A stretch of DNA of 64,000 nt, from contig CBDDEE010000031.1 of NCBI GenBank assembly GCA_965226855.1, positions 248,001 to 312,000 of the forward strand, given 5' to 3'. Shown here in pieces: positions 58,577 through 64,000 of the stretch; within the stretch, counting starts at the first letter, position 1; each line of letters begins with the position of its first letter. Under the pieces are notes generated by a model. That model had not been told where the DNA came from. It searched no databases and was given only the letters and a program-made list of their open reading frames with translations. The position numbers were made by a program, and so were the translations under genes. The stretch is from JAUXJB01 sp965226855. GTDB lineage: Bacteria; Myxococcota_A; UBA9160; SZUA-336.

Positions 58577-59659
58577 GTGTTCGGATCCCCCCGGAACCCC
58601 ACTGCGCTCGGCGCAGCCCTGGCTCTGCTCGTCTCCGCAGGCTGTGGCGAGCCCCAGTCGGCAGGCTATCGAGGACGACCTCCCGCAACCGTGGAGGCGG
58701 TGCGCCTAGATCCCGAACCGTTTACCGACGTCATCGGCCTGGTCGGCCATCTAGAGGCGGAAGAGTCGGTCGTCATCCGCCCGGAGATCTCGGGCGTGAT
58801 CGACGAGATCGGCTTCGAAGAGGGCGAGACGGTCGCCGCGGGTCAGGTGCTGTTCGGCCTGCGCAACGAGGAGCAGCGCGCCGAGCTGCGCTCGGCCACG
58901 GCCCAGCGGGCCCTCGCCCGTGACGTCTATCGCCGGACCGAGGAGCTCTCCAAGCACGAAGTGTCGGCGGTCGCCGAGCTTGACCGCGCCGTTGCGGAGC
59001 TCGAAGCCGCCGAGGCGGGCGTCGATCTCGCACGCGTGAACCTGGATCGCACTCAGATCCGCGCCCCGTTCGACGGGGCCGTCGGCGCGCGCGAGGTGTC
59101 TCCCGGCGACCGCGTCCGCGACACGACGGACCTGGTGCAGATCGACAAGATCGATCGCCTGCAGCTGCTGTTCACGCTGCCCGAGACCGCGGTCGGCCTG
59201 GCCCGCCGGGGCATGCACGTCGAGCTGGCGATCGCCCCGTTCCCGGACGAGCGCTTCCAGGGCGAGGTCTACTTCGTCTCGCCCACGCTCGACCCCAACA
59301 GCCGGCGGCTCCTGCTCAAAGCCTGGATCCCGAACCCGGACCGCCGGCTGCGGCCCGGACAGTTCGCGACGCTAGAGGTCGAGGTCGAGCACATCGAGAA
59401 CGCGCTCGTGGCGCCCGAATCCTCCATCGTGTACGACGGCAAAGGCTCCTTCGTCTGGCGCGTCGCCGAGGGCAACACGGCCGAGCGCGTGAACGTCGAG
59501 CTGGGACCGCGGGGCAACGCGAGCGTGGTGGTGCGCTCCGGGCTCCGCCCGGGTGACTCGATCGTGAGCGCCGGAACCCACAAGATCTACCCCGGGGCGA
59601 AGCTCAACCTGCGCGAGAACTCTCAGGTCGCAGCGGCTCCCCCGGAGGAGACGCTGTGA
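58577..59659 (+). CDS. RND efflux periplasmic adaptor subunit
   Basis: A 360-residue membrane-fusion lipoprotein. Signal peptide with lipobox LVSAGC; then lipoyl-like half EAEESVVIRPEISGVIDEIGFEEGETVAAGQVLF, an alpha-hairpin (ARDVYRRTEELSKHEVSAVAELDRAVAELEAAEAG), the second lipoyl half NLDRTQIRAPFDGAVGAREVSPGDRV, beta-barrel and membrane-proximal domains (VAPESSIVYDGKGSFVW). It links the inner-membrane pump to an outer-membrane channel. Its stop overlaps the pump start by 4 nt. No TolC-type gene is nearby. Confidence 0.94.
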   Translation: MFGSPRNPTALGAALALLVSAGCGEPQSAGYRGRPPATVEAVRLDPEPFTDVIGLVGHLEAEESVVIRPEISGVIDEIGFEEGETVAAGQVLFGLRNEEQRAELRSATAQRALARDVYRRTEELSKHEVSAVAELDRAVAELEAAEAGVDLARVNLDRTQIRAPFDGAVGAREVSPGDRVRDTTDLVQIDKIDRLQLLFTLPETAVGLARRGMHVELAIAPFPDERFQGEVYFVSPTLDPNSRRLLLKAWIPNPDRRLRPGQFATLEVEVEHIENALVAPESSIVYDGKGSFVWRVAEGNTAERVNVELGPRGNASVVVRSGLRPGDSIVSAGTHKIYPGAKLNLRENSQVAAAPPEETL

Positions 59660-62600
59660 AGCTCTCACAGGTCTGCATCAGCCGGCCTGTGCTGTCGACG
59701 GTCATGTCGCTGGTCATCCTGGTCTTTGGTGCCATCTCGCTCTCGCGCCTGCCGAACCGCGAACTCCCAGACGTCGACCCGCCTGTGGTTTCCGTGTCGA
59801 CCGTGTTCCCCGGTGCGGCGCCGGAGGTGGTCGAGACCTCGATCACGCAGCCGCTTGAAGACGAGATCATGGGCATCGAGGGGATCAAGCACGTCACCTC
59901 GGTGAGCCGCGAGCAGCTCTCTCAGATCCAGATCGAGTTCGAGCTCTACCGCGACATCGATGTTGCGGCAGCCGACGTGCGCGACCGGGTCGCGCGAGCG
60001 CGCCGCGACCTGCCGGACGACGCCCGGCCACCGATCGTCGCCAAGGCGGACTCGGACTCCCGCGCGGTCATGTGGATGGCGCTCAGGGGAGGCCCCTATA
60101 CACAGATCGAGCGGTCCACCATAGCGGAGACGCAGATCGAGGACCGCCTTTCCAAGCTGCCCGGCGTCGGCAACGTCATGGTCTCCGGAGCGCGGCGCTA
60201 CTCCATGCGCCTCTGGATCGACCAGCAGCGGCTGACCGCCCAGCAGCTCACGATCGCGGACGTGGCCGCCGCGCTGCGGCGCGAGAACATCGACATCCCC
60301 TCGGGACGGCTGGAGAGCACGGATCGCGAGTTCACCGTGCGGACGCTCGGCGAGCTGAAGACCCCAGAGCAGTACGGAGACCTGATCATCGCGCGCGTCG
60401 ACGGTCAGCCCGTACGCATCCGCGACATCGGGCGAGCCGAGGTCGGTGCCGAGGACGATCGCTCGCTCACCCGTCAGGACGGGGAGCCGATCGTGGGAAT
60501 GGGCGTCATCAAGCAGTCCAAGGCAAACACGCTGGGCGTGCTGGACGCCGTAAAGGAGGAGCTCGACGTCATCCGGACGGAGCTCCCAGAGGGCATGGAA
60601 CTAAACATGTCGCACGACGCCTCGATCTACATCAAGGCGTCGGTCCGAGACGTAACGCTGACCATCTTCTACGCCGTCGCCCTGGTCCTGATCGTGATCT
60701 ACATCTTCCTGCGCTCGGCTCGCGCCACCATCGTGCCGGCCATCTCCATCCCGGTCTCCATCGTGGGAAGCTTCGGGGTCCTCTACTTCCTGGGGTACTC
60801 GATCAACACGCTCACGCTCATGGGCGTGACCCTGGCCATCGGCCTGGTCGTGGACGACGCCATCGTCGTGCTCGAGAACATCAGCCGCTGGATCGAGTCG
60901 GGCATGTCGCGCATGCAGGCGGCGCGCCGCGGCATGGACGAGATCGCGTTCGCGGTCGTCGCGGCCAGCCTGTCGACGATCGCCGTCTTCCTGCCTCTCG
61001 CCTTCCTGACTGATACCACCGGGCGCCTATTCCGTGAGTTCGGCATCACGGTCGCCGCCGCGGTGGCGATCTCGGGCTTCGTGGCGCTCACGCTCTCACC
61101 CGCGCTCTGCGCGCGCATGCTGCGCAGTCACCAGCAAGATCGCGGCGTCAAGGCCGTGCTGGCCTCGAGCGTCGACGGCCTGCGCTCGGGCTACGCACGA
61201 CTCCTGCGTCCCGTGCTCGCGCACCCCAAGCTGGCAGGGCTCGTAGGTCTGGCCTGGGTCGCGCTGGGCATCTTCTTGCTCGGACAGGTGGAGCGCGAGT
61301 TCGTCCCCACCACGGATCGGGCCCTCATCATCACCTTCACCCGGGCTCCGGAGGGCAGCACGCTCGACTACACGAGCCGCTATCAGCGCGAGGTCGAGGA
61401 GATCCTGCTCGACACTCCCGAGGTTCGCATGTCCTTCTCGATCGTCTCCTTTGGCACCGGGGGCGCCGGCGAGGTGAACCGTGGGATCATCTTCTCTTCG
61501 CTCAAGCTCTGGGGCGAGCGGGAACGTACGCAGCAGCAGATCGTGGGCGAGCTGTTTCGCAGGTTCTCGCAGATCTCCGGCATCGAGGCGTTCCCGACCA
61601 ATCCCTCTACGCTGGGAACGAACTTTCGCGCTGCGCCGCTTTCCCTGGTCGTGCAGGGGCCGGAGATCGGCCAGCTGGCCCGCTACAGCGACGAGATCAA
61701 GCGCCGAGCCGGAGCCATCCCGGGTCTGTTCAACGTCCAGACCGATCTCCTCTTGAACAAGCCGCAGCTCCAGGTCGAGATCGACCGCGAACGCGCCAGC
61801 GACCTCGGCGTCTCTGCGCGGGACATCGCGTTGACCCTGCAGATCCTGCTCGGTGGGCTCGACCTTTCCACCTTCAAGCTGGGCGGCGAGACCTACGACG
61901 TGATCGCCCAGCTCGACCGGCCGGCCCGCTCCAACCCCAGGGACCTGTTCGGCCTCTACGTGCGCGCGGCAAACGGCGCGCTCATCCCCCTCGACTCGCT
62001 CGTGAGGGTGAACGAGACGATCGCCCCCCCGGCGCTGCCGCACTTCCACCGCCTGCGCTCCGCCACCGTGACCGCCAGCCTCCTGGCCGACATGCCGCTG
62101 GGCCGTGCTCTCGAGCAGGTGCGCGCCGTCGCGGACGAGGTGATCCCACCGGGTACGGGCTACACCGTGCGCTGGTCAGGCGAGTCGGAGCAGTTCTTCG
62201 AGTCGGGTAACGCGCTGCTGTTCGCCTACGTCCTGGCCGTGATCCTGATCTACCTGGTGCTCGCCGCGCAGTTCGAGAGCTTCATCCACCCCGCCACGAT
62301 CATGGTGGCCGTCGCGGTGTCGTTCACGGGAGCACTGCTCGCGCTGATCGCCATGGGCCAGACGCTGAACCTCTTCAGCCAGATCGGCCTGGTCATGCTG
62401 GTCGGCCTGGTGGCGAAGAACTCCATCCTGATCGTGGAGTTCGCGAACCAGCTGCGGGCTCAGGGGCTCGAGGTGATCGATGCGATCACGCAGGCCGCGC
62501 AAACGCGCTTCCGACCCGTCTTGATGACCGCGCTCTCCACCATCGCGGGCATCCTGCCGCTCGCACTCGGCTTCGGCGCGGGCGGCGAGGCTCGCGCGCC

Positions 62601-62775
62601 GCTGGGCATCGCCGTCGTGGGCGGCATGATGTTCTCGACCCTGCTCACGTTCTTTCTGGTCCCCGTCGTGTACATGGCGTTCGCGCAGCTGCAGGCGCGC
62701 TTCGAGCGCGAGGAGGAGCCGGAGGGACTCAGCGCCGAGGCCCCCGAACCCGCTCGCGCCCAAGCCCAAGTCTGA
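59656..62775 (+). CDS. RND multidrug efflux transporter, inner-membrane pump
   Basis: A 1039-residue HAE1-type pump with 12 membrane helices and two large periplasmic loops. KLSQVCISRPVLSTVMSLVILVFG opens the first helix; MGVTLAIGLVVDDAIVVLENISR holds the TM4 proton-relay Asp pair; FLPLAFLTDTTGRLFREFGIT, and LVMLVGLVAKNSILIVEFANQ with the TM10 Lys. The C-terminus is ALGFGAGGEARAPLGIAVVGG. Substrates could be drugs, solvents or lipids. Forms a two-gene operon with the adaptor. Confidence 0.96.
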   Translation: MKLSQVCISRPVLSTVMSLVILVFGAISLSRLPNRELPDVDPPVVSVSTVFPGAAPEVVETSITQPLEDEIMGIEGIKHVTSVSREQLSQIQIEFELYRDIDVAAADVRDRVARARRDLPDDARPPIVAKADSDSRAVMWMALRGGPYTQIERSTIAETQIEDRLSKLPGVGNVMVSGARRYSMRLWIDQQRLTAQQLTIADVAAALRRENIDIPSGRLESTDREFTVRTLGELKTPEQYGDLIIARVDGQPVRIRDIGRAEVGAEDDRSLTRQDGEPIVGMGVIKQSKANTLGVLDAVKEELDVIRTELPEGMELNMSHDASIYIKASVRDVTLTIFYAVALVLIVIYIFLRSARATIVPAISIPVSIVGSFGVLYFLGYSINTLTLMGVTLAIGLVVDDAIVVLENISRWIESGMSRMQAARRGMDEIAFAVVAASLSTIAVFLPLAFLTDTTGRLFREFGITVAAAVAISGFVALTLSPALCARMLRSHQQDRGVKAVLASSVDGLRSGYARLLRPVLAHPKLAGLVGLAWVALGIFLLGQVEREFVPTTDRALIITFTRAPEGSTLDYTSRYQREVEEILLDTPEVRMSFSIVSFGTGGAGEVNRGIIFSSLKLWGERERTQQQIVGELFRRFSQISGIEAFPTNPSTLGTNFRAAPLSLVVQGPEIGQLARYSDEIKRRAGAIPGLFNVQTDLLLNKPQLQVEIDRERASDLGVSARDIALTLQILLGGLDLSTFKLGGETYDVIAQLDRPARSNPRDLFGLYVRAANGALIPLDSLVRVNETIAPPALPHFHRLRSATVTASLLADMPLGRALEQVRAVADEVIPPGTGYTVRWSGESEQFFESGNALLFAYVLAVILIYLVLAAQFESFIHPATIMVAVAVSFTGALLALIAMGQTLNLFSQIGLVMLVGLVAKNSILIVEFANQLRAQGLEVIDAITQAAQTRFRPVLMTALSTIAGILPLALGFGAGGEARAPLGIAVVGGMMFSTLLTFFLVPVVYMAFAQLQARFEREEEPEGLSAEAPEPARAQAQV

Positions 62776-62789
62776 GAGGAGAGCACACC

Positions 62790-63713
62790 ATGGCAATCAA
62801 GTTAGGCGTTCATACCGGTCCCCAGGACCTGTCGATGGACGAGCTGCAGAGGATCTGGCACCGGGCCGACGACGCGGGGTTTCACTGGATCTCGGTCTGG
62901 GATCACTTCTACGCGAACCCGCTCCAGAGCCGTGACGATCCTTGCTTCGAGGGCGTCGCGTCGATGACCGCGCTCGCGGCCGCGACGAAGAACGTGCAGG
63001 TCGGCTGCCTGGTGTTCTGCTCGAGCTTCCGACCTCCTGGCGTGCTCGCGAAGGCGATCACCACGATTGACCACGTGAGCGGCGGTCGCGCAAACGTCGG
63101 CATCGGGGCCGGCTGGTTCGAGGAGGAGTGGCGCGAGTTCGGCTACGGTTTCCCCACCCTTGGCGAGCGGATGAACCACCTGGAGGAGTCGATCCAGGTC
63201 CTTCGCTCGCTCCTGCGCGAGGACTCGACGACGTTCAAGGGTGAGCACCTGCAGTACGACGGCGCGGTCTGCTCGCCGAAGCCAGTCAATCCGCAGCTGC
63301 CGATCTGGATCGGTGGCCGCGGTGAGCGGCGTACGCCGCGCCTTGCCGCTCGCTTCGCCGACGGCTTCAACGTGCCCTACGTACCCCCCGAGCTCTTTGC
63401 CGATCGCACTACGCGGGTCGATCGCTACTGCGAAGAGCTCGGCCGCGACCCGGCGGAGATCCAGCGCAGCGTCAACGTCGGCTTCTACATGGGCGCAAAC
63501 GAAGAGGCGGCGCGGACGAAGCAGCAGTCCCCATTCGTAGCTGCGACGGGGGGCGCCGGCATGCTCGTCGGCACCCCCGCACAGGCGATCGATCGGATCG
63601 GCGAGTACGAGCGCGCCGGCGCACAGGGCCTGAACATCGCGTTCCGGCCGCCCATCGACTGGGAGGCGTTCGACGCCTTCATTGAAGAGGTCCTGCCCGT
63701 ATTCCACCAGTAG
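62790..63713 (+). CDS. LLM-class F420-dependent oxidoreductase (TIGR03619/03560-like)
   Basis: A 307-residue luciferase-like enzyme: GVHTGPQDLSMDELQRIWHRADDAGFHWISVWDHFYANP, TKNVQVGCLVFCSSFRPPGVLAKAITTIDHVSGGRANVGIGAGWFEEEW, IWIGGRGERRTPRLAARFADGFN. This is the fourth LLM paralogue in the window. GAGAGGAGAG precedes the ATG. It lies 14 bp after the RND pump gene and just before a sugar ABC ATPase gene, so it may form part of a longer operon. Confidence 0.9.
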   Translation: MAIKLGVHTGPQDLSMDELQRIWHRADDAGFHWISVWDHFYANPLQSRDDPCFEGVASMTALAAATKNVQVGCLVFCSSFRPPGVLAKAITTIDHVSGGRANVGIGAGWFEEEWREFGYGFPTLGERMNHLEESIQVLRSLLREDSTTFKGEHLQYDGAVCSPKPVNPQLPIWIGGRGERRTPRLAARFADGFNVPYVPPELFADRTTRVDRYCEELGRDPAEIQRSVNVGFYMGANEEAARTKQQSPFVAATGGAGMLVGTPAQAIDRIGEYERAGAQGLNIAFRPPIDWEAFDAFIEEVLPVFHQ

Positions 63714-63718
63714 AAGTT

Positions 63719-64000
63719 CTGCGGCTCGACGGCGTCACGAAGCGCTTCGGGGCGATCCGAGCGCTCGATGGCGTAGACCTGCGCGTGGCTGCCGGCGAGG
63801 TCGTCGGCCTGATCGGCGACAACGGCGCGGGCAAGTCGACGCTCGTCAAGATCATTGCCGGGAACTTTCCGCCCAGCGAGGGTGCCCTCTGGCTCGGTGG
63901 CGAGCGCGTCGCGCTCGCGGGACCGCGTCACGCGCGCGAGCGGGGCGTCGAGGTCGTCTACCAGGACCTGGCGCTCTGCGACAACCTGAGCGCCGCCGCC
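63719..64000 (+). CDS. Sugar ABC transporter ATP-binding protein, 3' end outside window
   Basis: The frame reads LRLDGVTKRFGAIRALDGVDLRVAAGEVVGLIGDNGAGKSTLVK (Walker A G-D-N-G-A-G-K-S-T), GNFPPSEGALWLGGERV and GVEVVYQDLALCDNLSAAA with the Q loop. The GVE-x-VYQDLALC-D-NL segment is typical of simple-sugar importers such as the FrcA/XylG group. No ATG, GTG or TTG precedes homology after the last in-frame stop; CTG at 63719 or ATT further up (63698) are the only rare-start choices, so the start is uncertain. Continues past 64000. Confidence 0.88.
   Translation, partial: MRLDGVTKRFGAIRALDGVDLRVAAGEVVGLIGDNGAGKSTLVKIIAGNFPPSEGALWLGGERVALAGPRHARERGVEVVYQDLALCDNLSAAA

Noticed and set aside
1..64000. 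CRISPR array, prophage, integron or tRNA-linked island
   Set aside because: No regularly spaced repeats, phage structural genes or integrase were seen; the single tRNA is followed directly by rpe.

Overview
The window is GC-rich DNA with bacterial housekeeping genes: prs, typA, tRNA with a CAT anticodon, priA-def-fmt-rsmB-rpe, dnaX-ybaB-recR and the SRP RNA. Four LLM-class F420-type oxidoreductases, an MglA/roadblock GTPase pair, an archaic (spore-coat-U) chaperone-usher pilus, c-di-GMP-I riboswitches and a DUF222-like HNH nuclease together suggest an uncultured deltaproteobacterial-type lineage (Myxococcota, Desulfobacterota or Binatota-like). That placement is an inference from gene content; there is no rRNA to test it.

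Layout. 1-9 kb: a partial amidohydrolase lipoprotein, an orphan small flagellar rod-like protein, a PAS histidine kinase, prs, two LLM oxidoreductases, an aminotransferase and a decayed HNH nuclease. 9-15.8 kb: a chaperone-usher pilus operon on the minus strand (pilin, pilin, chaperone, usher, tip protein). It is headed by a sigma28-like promoter and a c-di-GMP-I (GEMM) riboswitch, and its first pilin gene is split by an IS481-family element with a 6-bp target duplication. 16-21 kb: amine oxidase, LLM enzyme, spermidine-synthase-like membrane protein, then a secreted serine protease followed by a lipoprotein resembling the protease N-terminal domain. 21.4-22.8 kb: an HNH nuclease gene between two related palindromes. 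22.8-38 kb: typA, transport and membrane genes, a CoA-transferase/enoyl-CoA hydratase/SDR/isomerase operon, hydrolases and a FadL-type porin. 38-44 kb: tRNA and the priA-to-rpe operon. 44-51 kb: a PfkB kinase, an HDOD regulator behind a second sigma28-like promoter plus c-di-GMP-I riboswitch, MglA/roadblock, and recR-ybaB-dnaX-ffs. 51-64 kb: M20 peptidase, two-component pair, NhaC-type antiporter, NAD-kinase-like and HEAT proteins, an RND efflux pair, a fourth LLM enzyme and the start of a sugar ABC transporter ATPase.

The most striking result is regulatory. Two unlinked loci, the pilus operon and the HDOD gene, share the same architecture: a sigma28-like promoter with an identical -10 core (TCCGATACGT) and an exact 11-nt spacer, a ~50-60 nt leader, a c-di-GMP-I aptamer, and a Shine-Dalgarno sequence that can pair with the 5' end of the aptamer, with one compensatory base-pair change between copies. 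This suggests that flagellar sigma-factor activity and c-di-GMP jointly gate surface attachment and HDOD signalling. Separately, ten genes have a TANNNT -10 box only 6-7 nt before the start codon, which suggests frequent leaderless transcription; this was used to choose several starts.
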